From the NCBI GenBank assembly GCA_025800385.1, contig JAOXRS010000116.1, positions 62,001 to 126,000 of the forward strand: a stretch of DNA of 64,000 nucleotides. Reading direction: 5' to 3'. The notes below the pieces were generated by a model. The model made no database searches and was not told the DNA's origin. It saw only the letters and a list, made by a program, of their open reading frames with translations. This DNA is from Candidatus Albibeggiatoa sp. nov. NOAA (GTDB lineage: Bacteria > Pseudomonadota > Gammaproteobacteria > Beggiatoales > Beggiatoaceae). The position numbers and the translations under genes were made by a program. Below are positions 19,853 through 29,435 of the stretch, piece after piece (position 1 is the first letter of the stretch; every line of letters begins with the position of its first letter).

Positions 19853-21274
19853 TTAAGCCCAACTACTCACATCAACGAAATGACCTTCGATTGCGGCAGC
19901 AGCAGCCATTGCAGGGCTGACTAAGTGTGTACGACCACCTTGACCTTGACGACCTTCAAAGTTACGGTTAGAAGTCGAAGCACAACGTTCTTGAGGTTCT
20001 AAACGATCCGCATTCATCGCTAAACACATAGAACACCCCGGTTCACGCCATTCAAAACCCGCTTCAGTGAAGATTTTATCTAAACCTTCTTTTTCAGCTT
20101 GTTCTTTCACCAAACCAGACCCCGGTACAACCATCGCTAACTTAATGCTATCCGCGACTTTTTTACCTTTAGCCACTTCTGCAGCCGCACGTAAATCTTC
20201 AATCCGAGAGTTAGTGCAAGAACCGATAAACACCTTGTCTAATTGAATGCTTTGAATATCCACATCAGCTTCTAAGCCCATGTATTCTAACGCGCGTTGC
20301 ATACCTGTTGCTTTGGTTTCATCGCCAGCCGCTGCAGGATTAGGCACTTTATCATCAATCGACACAACCATTTCAGGCGATGTACCCCAAGTCACTTGAG
20401 GACGAATATCCGCCGCGTTTAACTCAATAACTGCGTCAAATTCTGCATCTGCATCCGTGTGTAAGGTTTTCCAATATGCAACTGCTTTGTCCCAGTTTTC
20501 CGCATTTGGAGAATAAGGACGATCTTTCACATATTCGATAGTCTTGTCATCCACAGCCACGATACCTGCACGCGCACCACCTTCAATCGCCATATTACAG
20601 ACTGTCATACGACCTTCCATGCTTAAAGCTTCAATCGCAGAGCCAGCAAACTCAATCGCATAGCCTGTGCCGCCAGCTGTGCCGATTTTGCCAATGATCG
20701 CTAACACGATGTCTTTCGCAGTCACACCTTTGCCTAATTCGCCATCAACTTTGACCAACATATTTTTAGATTTACGTTGATTCAAGCATTGTGTGGCTAA
20801 AGCGTGCTCTACTTCAGATGTACCGATACCAAACGCTAACGCGCCGAACGCACCATGTGTCGCCGTGTGGGAATCACCACAAACCACTGTCATTCCCGGT
20901 AAAATCGCGCCTTGTTCAGGGCCCATGACATGAACCACACCTTGACGGATGTCGTTGATAGTGAATTCAGTGATACCAAACTCTGCACAGTTTTTGTCCA
21001 AAGTCGACACTTGTAAACGTGAAACAGGGTCTTCAATCGCTTCAACACCGCCTTCACGGTCATCTTTGGTTGTTGGCACGTTATGGTCAGGCACAGCGAT
21101 ATTTGCCGCTAAACGCCATGGTTGACGGTTTGCTAAACGAAGCCCTTCAAACGCTTGAGGTGAAGTCACTTCATGAATTAATTGACGATCGATATAAAGT
21201 AATGCTGCACCGTTTTCGTCGATTCTGACAACGTGTGCGTCCCATAATTTATCGTATAAAGTTTTTCCAGCCAT
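19853..21274 (-). CDS. leuC: 3-isopropylmalate dehydratase large subunit
   Basis: The 473-residue product is LeuC, the aconitase-like subunit that isomerises 2- to 3-isopropylmalate in leucine synthesis together with LeuD. The [4Fe-4S] ligands are visible in [13 protein letters not shown] and [12 protein letters not shown]. Substrate residues lie in [20 protein letters not shown]. The start is set at 21274 ([11 protein letters not shown]); the frame stays open 13 codons further but that part comes from the upstream repeat. leuD and leuB are not next to it, which is unusual because leuCD are often adjacent. TAACTGA-type repeats occupy the leader. Confidence 0.96.
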   Translation of the reverse strand: MAGKTLYDKLWDAHVVRIDENGAALLYIDRQLIHEVTSPQAFEGLRLANRQPWRLAANIAVPDHNVPTTKDDREGGVEAIEDPVSRLQVSTLDKNCAEFGITEFTINDIRQGVVHVMGPEQGAILPGMTVVCGDSHTATHGAFGALAFGIGTSEVEHALATQCLNQRKSKNMLVKVDGELGKGVTAKDIVLAIIGKIGTAGGTGYAIEFAGSAIEALSMEGRMTVCNMAIEGGARAGIVAVDDKTIEYVKDRPYSPNAENWDKAVAYWKTLHTDADAEFDAVIELNAADIRPQVTWGTSPEMVVSIDDKVPNPAAAGDETKATGMQRALEYMGLEADVDIQSIQLDKVFIGSCTNSRIEDLRAAAEVAKGKKVADSIKLAMVVPGSGLVKEQAEKEGLDKIFTEAGFEWREPGCSMCLAMNADRLEPQERCASTSNRNFEGRQGQGGRTHLVSPAMAAAAAIEGHFVDVSSWA

Positions 21275-21282
21275 ATTTTTAC

Positions 21283-21327
21283 CAATTAACAGTAAACAAT
21301 TATCAATTAACAATCAGTCGTTAATGA
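21283..21327 (-). repeat. TAACTGA-family degenerate repeat in the leuC leader
   Basis: On the minus strand, TTAATTGATAATTGTTTACTGTTAATTG-like units (broken here into TTAATTGATAATTG and TTTACTGTTAATTG) end 8 bp before the leuC start codon. The 16-mer CAGTAAACAATTATCA (plus strand, 21290-21305) recurs exactly at 34444-34459 before the LRV gene. Confidence 0.6.
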
Positions 21328-21334
21328 CAATGAT

Positions 21335-21375
21335 AAAAAATTCGCTAGGAGTGTACAAAATGATATGACACCCCT
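21335..21375 (-). terminator. Rho-independent terminator of glyA
   Basis: On the minus strand AGGGGTGT pairs with ACACTCCT (one wobble) over a 13-nt loop, followed a few bases later by a TTTTTT run. It lies 13 bp after the glyA stop and separates glyA from leuC. Confidence 0.7.
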
Positions 21376-21387
21376 AAATATTTTGTA

Positions 21388-22641
21388 TTATTGATATACA
21401 GGGAAACGGTTACAAAGTTCAACCACTTCCGCTCTGACGCGCTCTTGTACTGCTTCGTTTTCCACGTCATCTAATACATCACAAATCCAGTTTGCAACTT
21501 GTGCAACTTCTTCTTTGCCTAAACCACGGGTTGTGATTGCAGGTGTACCGATTCGGATACCACTGGTGACAAATGGAGATTGTGGATCGTTTGGCACCGC
21601 ATTTTTATTCACAGTAATATTTGCATTGCCTAACGCAGCATCAGCAACTTTACCTGTCATGTTTTTATTCACTAAATCCAATAGGAATAAATGGTTATCC
21701 GTACCACCAGACACAATATTGTAACCACGCTCAATCATAGTATTTGCCATGGTGCGTGCATTTTCAACCACTTGTTTTTGGTAGGCTTTAAATTCAGGCT
21801 GCATTGCTTCTTTAAATGCCACTGCTTTACCCGCAATTACATGCATCAAAGGGCCACCCTGCGTACCAGGGAACACTAACGAGTTTAATTTCTTAGTGAT
21901 TTTTGGATTTTCTTTCGCCAAAATCAAACCACCACGAGGGCCTCGTAAAGTTTTATGCGTTGTTGTAGTGACCACATCTGCATAATCAATTGGGTTAGGG
22001 TATTCGCCTGCAACCACTAAACCTGCAACGTGTGCAATATCAGTCATCAAATATGCACCCACTTTATCTGCAATTTCACGCATCCGTTTCCAATCCACCA
22101 CGCGAGAATATGCACTGAAACCGCCCACGATCATTTTTGGTTTGTGTTCTAAGGCGAGTTGTTCCATTTGTTCGTAATCGATTTCGCCTGTTTCTGCATT
22201 TAAGCCATATTGTACTGCGTTGAAAATCTTACCTGAAAAGTTGACTTTCGCACCATGTGTCAAGTGACCACCATCGGCTAAGCTCATACCTAACACAGTG
22301 TCATGTGGTTCTAATAGAGCAAGATAAACCGCTGCATTGGCTTGTGAACCTGAGTGAGGTTGTACGTTTGCGTAATGTGCGCCGAATAATTCTTTTGCAC
22401 GTTCAATCGCTAATTTTTCAGCAATATCAACGTATTCACAACCGCCATAATAACGTTTGCTTGGATAGCCTTCTGCATATTTATTAGTTAAAACCGAGCC
22501 TTGTGCTTCTAATACACGTGGGCTTGTGTAGTTTTCAGATGCAATCAGTTCTAAATGTTCTTCCTGACGCACTTCTTCATTTTGGATCGCTTGGGCTAAT
22601 TCTGGGTCAAAGTCTGCAATAGTTAAGCTTTTCTGGAACAT
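21388..22641 (-). CDS. glyA: Serine hydroxymethyltransferase
   Basis: The 417-residue product is a full-length GlyA, which converts serine and tetrahydrofolate to glycine and 5,10-methylene-THF. It shows the PLP lysine in [16 protein letters not shown] (about residues 222-237), the [15 protein letters not shown] motif and the C-terminal [14 protein letters not shown]. It is single-gene, with its own terminator. No obvious riboswitch was seen in the 206 bp upstream. Confidence 0.98.
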   Translation of the reverse strand: MFQKSLTIADFDPELAQAIQNEEVRQEEHLELIASENYTSPRVLEAQGSVLTNKYAEGYPSKRYYGGCEYVDIAEKLAIERAKELFGAHYANVQPHSGSQANAAVYLALLEPHDTVLGMSLADGGHLTHGAKVNFSGKIFNAVQYGLNAETGEIDYEQMEQLALEHKPKMIVGGFSAYSRVVDWKRMREIADKVGAYLMTDIAHVAGLVVAGEYPNPIDYADVVTTTTHKTLRGPRGGLILAKENPKITKKLNSLVFPGTQGGPLMHVIAGKAVAFKEAMQPEFKAYQKQVVENARTMANTMIERGYNIVSGGTDNHLFLLDLVNKNMTGKVADAALGNANITVNKNAVPNDPQSPFVTSGIRIGTPAITTRGLGKEEVAQVANWICDVLDDVENEAVQERVRAEVVELCNRFPVYQ

Positions 22642-22847
22642 AGATGTAAAGGCTGTCCGTTGGTTGGAATGAAAACGCGTATCATATCATTATTAAGCCT
22701 AGAACTCACTGTTTGCTTAGACTTTTTAATTGACAAAATTCAGCAAATTAGGTATGGAAAAATTCATCATGTTTATCATCTATTTTATTCATATTTAACA
22801 ATGTATTTGGTAGATAGTCATAACGAATTAGAGTGAAGCAAATATCA

Positions 22848-23105
22848 CTAAGTTGAGTTTGATAGTGAGCTATCTTGTGAATCAGATAATAGTGGCTCTA
22901 AAATCTTACGCCATTCTTCCTTAGAGCCATGTACCCCATTTATTTCTAAACCATATTTATCATAATATATTTCTACAGCCTTATCACAACAGCCACATTT
23001 AACAAGGTAACGTGCTGAGCGTTTTTTATATTTCTTTCTATGAAAAATGCGTAATAACCAACCACCATAGCCATCTGAAATGCCCATTTTCCTATTAAAA
23101 GCCAT
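22848..23105 (-). CDS. Small hypothetical protein with CxC-C motif
   Basis: I do not recognise this 85-residue protein. It is basic in its first half (LRIFHRKKYKKRSARYLVK) and has closely spaced cysteines (VKCGCCDKAVEIYYD) that could bind metal or form disulfides. There is no signal peptide. It lies 36 bp after the flavin-oxidase-like gene in the same direction and may be cotranscribed with it. It is short, but codon use and the absence of overlap support it as real. Confidence 0.5.
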   Translation of the reverse strand: MAFNRKMGISDGYGGWLLRIFHRKKYKKRSARYLVKCGCCDKAVEIYYDKYGLEINGVHGSKEEWRKILEPLLSDSQDSSLSNST

Positions 23106-23141
23106 TTTTTAAGCCCCATTTATTAGCACAATGAGTAAGAT

Positions 23142-23714
23142 TTATTCATCAGAGGCTGCCTTAATCCCAGCCCGTGTTACTATTTCAGTATCAAATCCAT
23201 CAAGACTTTTCTGATTACGCTTAATCCAATATTGCTCAATCCCTTCCTCTCCTTGCTTCATTGCCCATTTGTCTAAAAAGTCCCGATCACCTTGATAATC
23301 GAAAAAAGGCACTGCCATACCACACGAAGACAATACCAACGATATATCCAATATAAAAATCTGGCGAGCTGTAAAATTAGGTTCGAATAATGCCATATAT
23401 TGTGCCCATTCAGCATCATTTCGATGTAGAACCCGCGCATTACCGTAAGTTCTCAAGATTAAAGGCTTACCTTCAAAAGCACAGAACATAATAGTCATTC
23501 TGGGATTACGAATTACATGCGTGGCTGACTCATTACCACTACCCGTTAAGTTTTGCCACACAATGGTATTAGCATCCACTACGCGCAACGAATCACCGCC
23601 TTTGGGTGAAATATTCACATTGCCCGTATCAACAGCTGTGCCTACAAAAAAGATTTTTTGGTTTTCAATAAATTCAATATGTTTATCTGAAAGTGCAGTA
23701 AATGTTTGTCCCAT
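23142..23714 (-). CDS. Pyridoxamine 5'-phosphate oxidase-fold flavoprotein
   Basis: The product (190 residues from the chosen start) belongs to the split-barrel flavin-binding group related to PNPOx. It shows VGTAVDTGNVNISPKGGDSL, NTIVWQNLTGSGNESATHV and RMTIMFCAFEGKPLILRTYG, the typical order in this family, whose members bind FMN or F420 and reduce or oxidise small molecules. The frame is open further upstream to 23753, but the ATG at 23714 has a GAGG site five bases away and begins with the usual MGQTF. The substrate is unknown. It follows the hybrid kinase by 41 bp. Confidence 0.75.
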   Translation of the reverse strand: MGQTFTALSDKHIEFIENQKIFFVGTAVDTGNVNISPKGGDSLRVVDANTIVWQNLTGSGNESATHVIRNPRMTIMFCAFEGKPLILRTYGNARVLHRNDAEWAQYMALFEPNFTARQIFILDISLVLSSCGMAVPFFDYQGDRDFLDKWAMKQGEEGIEQYWIKRNQKSLDGFDTEIVTRAGIKAASDE

Positions 23715-23755
23715 AATCGCCTCACATAAAAAATGATTGTCAGCACTGCGCAATA

Positions 23756-26626
23756 TTATGCTTGTTTAACCCAATCACCCAACGTTGTTTGAATCTCTTT
23801 TAATAAGGTTTTTTTCTGATAGCTGCCTTTTTGGAAAATAGTTGTGACATACTGTTCTAATTGGCGGCGTTCCTTACTTGATAAATCTTTAGCAGTTAAC
23901 ACAATGATCGGAATTTTACACCACTCAGGCTGTTGACGCAGGCGTTCAGCAAAACTGAAACCATCCACAATAGGCATCATCAAATCTAATAAAATCAAAT
24001 CAGGTGTGTGCTTTTCCAACAAATCCAATGCAACTTGTCCATTTTCAGCTAACAAAACCTCACAGCCCAGCCGTTCTAAAGTTTGCTGCATCATCATGCG
24101 GGTCATTTCATTGTCTTCTGCAACCAGAATAGTTGCCTTTTTATTCCCATCAAATCCACACTTTTCCAATGCTTGTACCAAGGTCTCACGGTTAATCGGT
24201 TTAGACAAATAATCTGTTGCGCCGAGCATATAGCCTTTTTGTGGATCATCCATCATAGATAACATGATAACGGGAATATGTTTTAGATTTGGGTCTGATT
24301 TTAACTGTGATAATACCGTCCAGCCGTCTGTTTCAGGCATCATGACATCAAGGGTGATCGCCTCAGGATGTAGTTTACGTGCTAAATTCAACCCTTCTTT
24401 CCCACTCGCTGCAACTACCACTTGATAACCTAATTTTTGCAAATGTTCAGAAATTAAAAAGCGAGTTTCTGCCTCATCATCAATGACTAAAATCAATTTG
24501 GCGTTAGATTCCGTTGGCTGCATGGCAGGGAAATCTTTAACAGATTGACGCGGTTTATAAGGGACTTGTGGTTGATTGACTTCTGCAGGTAAGCTGACAA
24601 TAAATGTCGTGCCTTTCCCTAATTCACTTTCCACTTTAATATCACCACCCATCATATGGGCAAATTCTAAACAAATGGTTAAACCTAAACCTGTGCCACC
24701 ATAACGCCGTGTAATCGATGCATCTGCTTGGGTAAATGGCTTAAATAAAGTTTCAATTTGGTCAGGCTTCATTCCAATGCCTTCATCTATTACCCGAAAT
24801 ACAATCACACTTTCATCATCGATACGTTCGCGCAATACATTAAGTTGGATGTCGCCTTTTTCAGTAAATTTTGCAGCATTACTTAGTAAGTTAAATAGAA
24901 TTTGTCGAACTTTAGTTAAATCCGCATACATAATGCCTAAATTATTTTGTTCTGTAAGTTTTAAAGTATTTTGATTTTTATCAATCACAGGCTTAATTGC
25001 GGAAGCAACAGAATGTAGCATTTGAGAAGCTTGGAAATGCTCTAGGTATAGTTCCATCTTCCCTGTTTCAATTTTGGAAATATCTAAAATACTGTTAATA
25101 ATCCCTAACAAATGCTCACCTGATGAGATGATTTTCTCTAAGTCAGGCAAATATTCATCAACCTCATCTTCTTCAAATTCTTCATACAAGAGTTCGCTAT
25201 AGCCAATAATTGCATTCAATGGGGTGCGGAGTTCATGGGACATATTCGCTAAGAATACACTTTTAGCTTTGGTTGCTTGTTCTGCGGCTTCTAAAGCTTG
25301 GCCGAGTTCAATACTTTGTTGTTCTAGTTGCTGACTTTTTTCTTGGCTGCTGGCGAGGGCTTTTTGGGTTTGTAATTGCTGTTCTGCCGCATGTAACGTA
25401 ATCGCAATATGTGTGGTGGCTTGCTGTAGAAAATGTTTTTGGGTTTCAGTAGGCGGCCTTAAAAAACCTAATTCTAAAACACTTTTCACTTTATTTTTCA
25501 ACAAAACGGGCACAAAATAAATTTCATAACAAGTATCCGTTAGCAATCCATCTTTTAAATTAAAATCACGGTCATCATGCAATGTAACGAGCTTAGCCTG
25601 TTTATCATAAGCCACCTGACCAACAAGGCCTTCGCCTAATCTATAGCTATGAATTTTTTGATGGGGCAAAGGGGCATAACTGGCAATCGGTGTTAATTCA
25701 GTTAATTGCAAGTGATAAAAATAGGCGGTAACCAACTCCAAACGTTCGGCAAATACTTGTAAACTTTGCTCAGCAAACTGTTCAATATCCATTTCACCAC
25801 GGGTAGATTCGGCTAATTTTCGTAAACTTTCATTCAGCCAATTTTGATGTTCAGCACGTTCTAAAGCGGCATCTTTTTCTGCAACACTGGTCGCCAATCC
25901 TGACATCATATTGTTAAAGCTTTCAGTTAATACGCCAAATTCATCTTGACGATCAAGGTCAACAGGTTGGTTAAATTCCCCTTGGGCAATACGCTGTGCA
26001 CCAAGCATTAACTGATAAACCGCATGTAAAACATTGCGCCTAAAAACCCAATAGATGGCAAAACTCAACACTAAAATCATCACAAGATAATGCGCCAGTT
26101 GGGTAAATAATGTCTCCCACATTAATTTTTCTAGCTGCAGCGTACTGACACCAACCACAACCATGCCCAGTGATTCATCTTCATCTTGAATCGGGAATTT
26201 TAGGTGAATAATATTGGGATGATGTTGTAAATAACGGATTAACGCCGTGACTTTCTTTTGACCTGTTATTTGAATTGCATCTCGCACCAAAGGCTTTTGC
26301 TCATCAAAATACGTCGTCATATTATTATCTTTATCGTCTAACACAGCGGCATAACTAATATCAGCTTGAGAAACAGCATCTTTTACAAAATGATTTAAAC
26401 TTTCAAAATCATAAGCATAAATGGCTTCGGGACTGATTCTCGCAATAAATTTACCCAGAATATGCCCTTGTTGTGACAAGTCTTTTTTAAGTTGATGGTA
26501 TTGCGTATATAGGTTGTAACTGGTTGTCAAACTCAATGCAAAAATGAGAATAACCACAATCATTAAAATGAATTGCGCACTCAGACTATATTTTTTTTGT
26601 GATAAGGTAAATTTCAGTTCTTGCAT
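23756..26626 (-). CDS. Hybrid sensor histidine kinase with two C-terminal receiver domains
   Basis: The 956-residue protein has an N-terminal membrane helix (about 17-40), a periplasmic region of about 130 residues, a second helix (about 175-197) and a HAMP region. A GAF-like domain (about 270-410) and a coiled coil follow. Then come a HisKA domain (FLANMSHELRTPLNAIIGYS, phospho-His about 467) and an HATPase (NLLSNAAKFTEKG, DEGIGMKPDQ, RYGGTGLGLTI). The end carries two receivers, each with a phospho-Asp motif (AITLDVMMPETDG, LILLDLMMPIVDG). No output domain is present, so it likely signals by phosphotransfer. The PhnD-like protein gene upstream on the same strand and the receiver array beyond it could be partners. 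Confidence 0.9.
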   Translation of the reverse strand: MQELKFTLSQKKYSLSAQFILMIVVILIFALSLTTSYNLYTQYHQLKKDLSQQGHILGKFIARISPEAIYAYDFESLNHFVKDAVSQADISYAAVLDDKDNNMTTYFDEQKPLVRDAIQITGQKKVTALIRYLQHHPNIIHLKFPIQDEDESLGMVVVGVSTLQLEKLMWETLFTQLAHYLVMILVLSFAIYWVFRRNVLHAVYQLMLGAQRIAQGEFNQPVDLDRQDEFGVLTESFNNMMSGLATSVAEKDAALERAEHQNWLNESLRKLAESTRGEMDIEQFAEQSLQVFAERLELVTAYFYHLQLTELTPIASYAPLPHQKIHSYRLGEGLVGQVAYDKQAKLVTLHDDRDFNLKDGLLTDTCYEIYFVPVLLKNKVKSVLELGFLRPPTETQKHFLQQATTHIAITLHAAEQQLQTQKALASSQEKSQQLEQQSIELGQALEAAEQATKAKSVFLANMSHELRTPLNAIIGYSELLYEEFEEDEVDEYLPDLEKIISSGEHLLGIINSILDISKIETGKMELYLEHFQASQMLHSVASAIKPVIDKNQNTLKLTEQNNLGIMYADLTKVRQILFNLLSNAAKFTEKGDIQLNVLRERIDDESVIVFRVIDEGIGMKPDQIETLFKPFTQADASITRRYGGTGLGLTICLEFAHMMGGDIKVESELGKGTTFIVSLPAEVNQPQVPYKPRQSVKDFPAMQPTESNAKLILVIDDEAETRFLISEHLQKLGYQVVVAASGKEGLNLARKLHPEAITLDVMMPETDGWTVLSQLKSDPNLKHIPVIMLSMMDDPQKGYMLGATDYLSKPINRETLVQALEKCGFDGNKKATILVAEDNEMTRMMMQQTLERLGCEVLLAENGQVALDLLEKHTPDLILLDLMMPIVDGFSFAERLRQQPEWCKIPIIVLTAKDLSSKERRQLEQYVTTIFQKGSYQKKTLLKEIQTTLGDWVKQA

Positions 26627-26960
26627 AAGCTTTTATTGAAAATTCAGCAGCAGAATTAACCTAATATGTTTCTATCAGGTTGATTTAAAATAGAAATACT
26701 TTAGCTAAACGATTTATAACATAGCTCCGAATACATGATGATTTTCAGAGCACAAATAACTGACCATATACGACGTAAATATCAAGCCATACATATGCTT
26801 CAATACTTACAACTCAGGTCATTTCAGTTGAAATATATTTGTGTAACAGAACGGCTTTTGCGAGCATTGCATCACCGTTCCAAACTATCTAAATTATTTA
26901 GACACTGCTCTATTCATAAAGCAGCCCTCTTACCAAGGAAGTAAACTCTACTTGCAAATT
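26627..26960. other. 334-bp intergenic stretch, nothing recognised
   Basis: This stretch separates the hybrid kinase from the PhnD-like gene, both on the minus strand. A 69-codon plus-strand ORF exists at 26735-26944, but it lacks a ribosome binding site and family features. It probably holds the kinase promoter; no strong box, repeat or RNA could be recognised. Confidence 0.4.
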
Positions 26961-27842
26961 TTAGTACTGCTCATCTAATACAGCTTTAATAATTTCCCGA
27001 TGTCGATTAAATTCTTCATCAGTGGCAACATTGAGACTTGTCAAACGCATATTTCTTAATAATGCTTGACCTTCAGGATAGTGTTTTAACTCTTTTAAAG
27101 TGGTTTGAATTTCATCACGTAATGTTGGTGACATCTCATTTTTAACTGCCCAAGTTAAATGCGGCAAACGTTCACCACGTGCAAGATATTGTAACTGTTC
27201 AGTATCTACTTTCTTTTTCACAACATTGAGTTGCAGCACAACATCGCCAGCCCCTGCCGCGTCAGCTTGTTTGAAAAAAGCCGCTTTAATCGCACTAGGT
27301 GGGTTTTTAGCAAAATCAGCTTCGTACTCACCCCATTGTAAACCGCCTTGCTCAAGTAAGTAGCGTGCAACAATGTAACTTTGCATGGCGCGTTTGCCAC
27401 CACCAAATACCACTTTTTTACCTTTCAAATCTGAGATCGACTTAATTCCACTGTCTTTACGCACAATAATAGAGCCTGTGATTGTATCGTTGCCCATTTC
27501 TTCATTTTTTAAAATGACTTGATAACCATATTTCTGGTGCGAAACCACATAGTGATATTGGTTGTAATGTACAACATCGTATTGTTGTTTAAGTACGCCT
27601 TTCCAGAATGTCTTAAAGTTTTTTGAGGTAACAATTTTGACTTCGCGCCCTAATTTTTTAGATAAATATTCTCCAAGTGGGCGAAACAGTTTCATAGTGA
27701 TTTTTGCGTTGCGTCTGGGAAAAATACCGACAACCAACGGCTTTTGAGCGGACTGACTGCCTTTTTCAGCAGCAGAAGAATGAGGGGGAAAAGCACAAAG
27801 TAACAAACCGCAAATCATTAAGCTAATTACTAAGTTCTTCAT
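26961..27842 (-). CDS. PhnD-like periplasmic phosphate/phosphonate-type binding protein
   Basis: The product (293 residues) has a signal peptide (MKNLVISLMICGLLLCAFPP...SSA). It is followed by a periplasmic binding fold of the PhnD/phosphite group: VVGIFPRRNAKITMKLFRPL, YDVVHYNQYHYVV, ISDLKGKKVVFGGGKRAMQS. The start at 27842 has a GGAGG site nine bases upstream; the frame extends ten codons further without one. No ABC permease or ATPase gene lies near it. The nearest gene in its direction is a membrane sensor kinase, so it may act as a ligand-sensing partner of that kinase instead of a transporter part, as known for some PhnD-like proteins. Confidence 0.8.
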   Translation of the reverse strand: MKNLVISLMICGLLLCAFPPHSSAAEKGSQSAQKPLVVGIFPRRNAKITMKLFRPLGEYLSKKLGREVKIVTSKNFKTFWKGVLKQQYDVVHYNQYHYVVSHQKYGYQVILKNEEMGNDTITGSIIVRKDSGIKSISDLKGKKVVFGGGKRAMQSYIVARYLLEQGGLQWGEYEADFAKNPPSAIKAAFFKQADAAGAGDVVLQLNVVKKKVDTEQLQYLARGERLPHLTWAVKNEMSPTLRDEIQTTLKELKHYPEGQALLRNMRLTSLNVATDEEFNRHREIIKAVLDEQY

Positions 27843-28189
27843 GGCGGCACTCCTCCATAAGAGATGGGACAAGGCTTTTTATTATCAATCAATTAAAGTC
27901 TGTAGGTAAATGTCTTATTAGTCAAATGATATTTTTTATCCATTTTTTGCTCTAACACAGGTATATCGCGCACCTTGACCCAATATAGCATTTAAAACAC
28001 GATATATAATTATAAAAACCATACTAATTTATTATATTTTAATCTAATTTATCGCATGAAACTTGCATGTTTTTTTCCTCTTTTAGAGTGTTTAAAGTCA
28101 TATTAAATATTATGTTGGACTGTTTAAATAGGCCGAATAAATATAATGACATTAATTAGAAAAATTCTTATTTATCAGGATAAAAAATA
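27843..28189. other. Divergent intergenic region between PhnD-like gene and receiver array
   Basis: This 347-bp AT-rich stretch must contain promoters for both divergent units. A TTGACC at 27975 and TATAAT at 28005 are visible but 24 bp apart, too far for a normal sigma-70 promoter. No operator was recognised. Confidence 0.35.
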
Positions 28190-28558
28190 ATGACAAAGAT
28201 TTTATATGTCGATGATATTGATTTCTGCGATGGTATGCTGGAAAGACGTTTAATACGTAGAGGGTTTAACTGTATACGTGCTAGAGATGGTGCTCAAGCA
28301 ATAAAAATGGCACATGTAGAGATGCCAGACCTTATTTTAATGGATTTAGCGATGCCTGTAATGGATGGATGGGAGGCAACAAAAAGAATCAAGGCCTCAG
28401 ATCAAACAAAACACATTCCGATCATTGCCCTTTCTGCGCTTGTTTCTATGATTGAAGAGAAAGCAGAAGCATTTGCTGTTGGTTGTGATGATTGCCAAGA
28501 AAAGCCCATCGAACTGCCTCTATTACTCGAAAAAATGAATCGATTACTCTCCCACTAA
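28190..28558 (+). CDS. Stand-alone receiver (response regulator), intact
   Basis: The 122-residue product is a single CheY-like receiver without output domain. It has the acidic pair in ILYVDDID, the phospho-Asp in LILMDLAMPVMDGWEAT (about residue 51), the switch Ser in IALSAL and the Lys in CQEKPIEL, so it should be phosphorylatable. It is first in an array of related receivers, all ending RLLEKINRLL-like. A likely phosphodonor is the hybrid kinase about 1.6 kb away on the other strand. Output may be through protein contact. Confidence 0.85.
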   Translation: MTKILYVDDIDFCDGMLERRLIRRGFNCIRARDGAQAIKMAHVEMPDLILMDLAMPVMDGWEATKRIKASDQTKHIPIIALSALVSMIEEKAEAFAVGCDDCQEKPIELPLLLEKMNRLLSH

Positions 28559-28571
28559 AAAGGAATAAATC

Positions 28572-28661
28572 ATGCCTAAAATTTTATTGAATGATTATGA
28601 TTCTAGTGTGCTTTCTCGATTATTAGAAAAGATCAATTGCTTGCTATTGCTTCATGAATAA
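28572..28661 (+). pseudogene. Remnant of a receiver gene with its centre deleted
   Basis: This 29-codon ORF starts MPKILLNDYD, like the start of the neighbouring receivers, and then jumps to SRLLEKINCLL, like their end. About 90 codons in the middle are missing. It sits between the first and second receivers, with a plausible upstream ribosome binding site (AGGAATAAATC). It is best read as an in-frame internal deletion of a further array member. Confidence 0.7.
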
Positions 28662-28671
28662 GGAGTTAGTC

Positions 28672-29037
28672 ATGCCCAAAGTTTTATATGTTGAAAACAA
28701 TGAAATATGTCATGACCTCATTCCAAGACGCTTAACGCGTAAACGGTTTGATTGCATACTGGCAACAACGAGGCATCAAGCGATTTACTCGGCAAGAATT
28801 GAACTACCAGACCTGATTCTTATTGGTATGAGTTTATCAAAGCAATCGGCTTGGGCTGCAACGAAAGCCATAAAAAAAGCCGAACAAACTAAGCATATTC
28901 CGATTATTGCACTGGTCACAGATGAATCCTTTGAAAATCGGGAGCAAGCACTAAAAGCGGGCTGCGATGATTATGAGACAAGACCCATCCAATTTCCTCG
29001 ATTATTAGAAAAAATCAACCGCTTATTATCTCGTTAA
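28672..29037 (+). CDS. Degenerate receiver protein lacking the phospho-Asp
   Basis: The 121-residue product is clearly related to its neighbours but has lost the phosphorylation chemistry. The acidic pair is replaced (LYVENNE), the phospho-Asp is Gly (LILIGMSLSKQSAW, compared with LILMDLAMPVMDGW), and the conserved Lys is Arg (ETRPIQF). The fold-core and the ending RLLEKINRLLSR are kept and the frame is intact. The start at 28672 has AAGGAG seven bases upstream; the frame is open to 28654. It may be a phosphorylation-independent pseudo-receiver or a gene on its way to loss. Confidence 0.75.
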   Translation: MPKVLYVENNEICHDLIPRRLTRKRFDCILATTRHQAIYSARIELPDLILIGMSLSKQSAWAATKAIKKAEQTKHIPIIALVTDESFENREQALKAGCDDYETRPIQFPRLLEKINRLLSR

Positions 29038-29049
29038 AAGGGATCAATT

Positions 29050-29430
29050 ATGACTAAAATTTTATATGTTGATGATATTGAGAGGGGTGGTGGTGTACTT
29101 GAAAGACGTTTAACCCGCAAAGGGTTTGACCTTATTCGAGCACGAGATGGCCAGCAGGCTGTTGATTCTGCCCATAGAGAGCATCCTGATATTATTTTAA
29201 TAGATATGACATTGCCTGTTATGCCAGCTGAAAATGCGATCAGGGAAATCAAGCAAGCAGAAGACACAAAACATATTCCTATTATAGCGCTTGCCGCTCG
29301 TGCCACATCTAAAGATAGAGAACTAGCACTTAAAGCAGGTTGCGATGATTGTAATACGAAGCCAATGGAATACCCCCGTTTACTACTCCCTCGTTTGTTA
29401 GAAAAAATCAACCGTTTATTGCAGAGGTAA
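29050..29430 (+). CDS. Stand-alone receiver, intact catalytic residues
   Basis: The 126-residue product keeps the acidic pair (ILYVDDIE), the phospho-Asp (IILIDMTLPVM) and the Lys (CNTKPMEY). A small internal duplication, PRLLLPRLLEK, adds five residues before the last helix. The region after the phospho-Asp (PAENAIREI) lacks the usual DGW. It follows the degenerate receiver by 12 bp and is followed by the next by 5 bp, which fits one transcript. Confidence 0.8.
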   Translation: MTKILYVDDIERGGGVLERRLTRKGFDLIRARDGQQAVDSAHREHPDIILIDMTLPVMPAENAIREIKQAEDTKHIPIIALAARATSKDRELALKAGCDDCNTKPMEYPRLLLPRLLEKINRLLQR

Positions 29431-29435
29431 ATAAA

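Noticed and set aside
26735..26944. 69-codon plus-strand ORF between the hybrid kinase and the PhnD-like gene
   Set aside because: No ribosome binding site, no recognisable domain, and the base pattern looks non-coding.
27975..28010. TTGACC and TATAAT boxes upstream of the receiver array
   Set aside because: The spacer is 24 bp, too long for a sigma-70 promoter, so the pair is probably coincidental.
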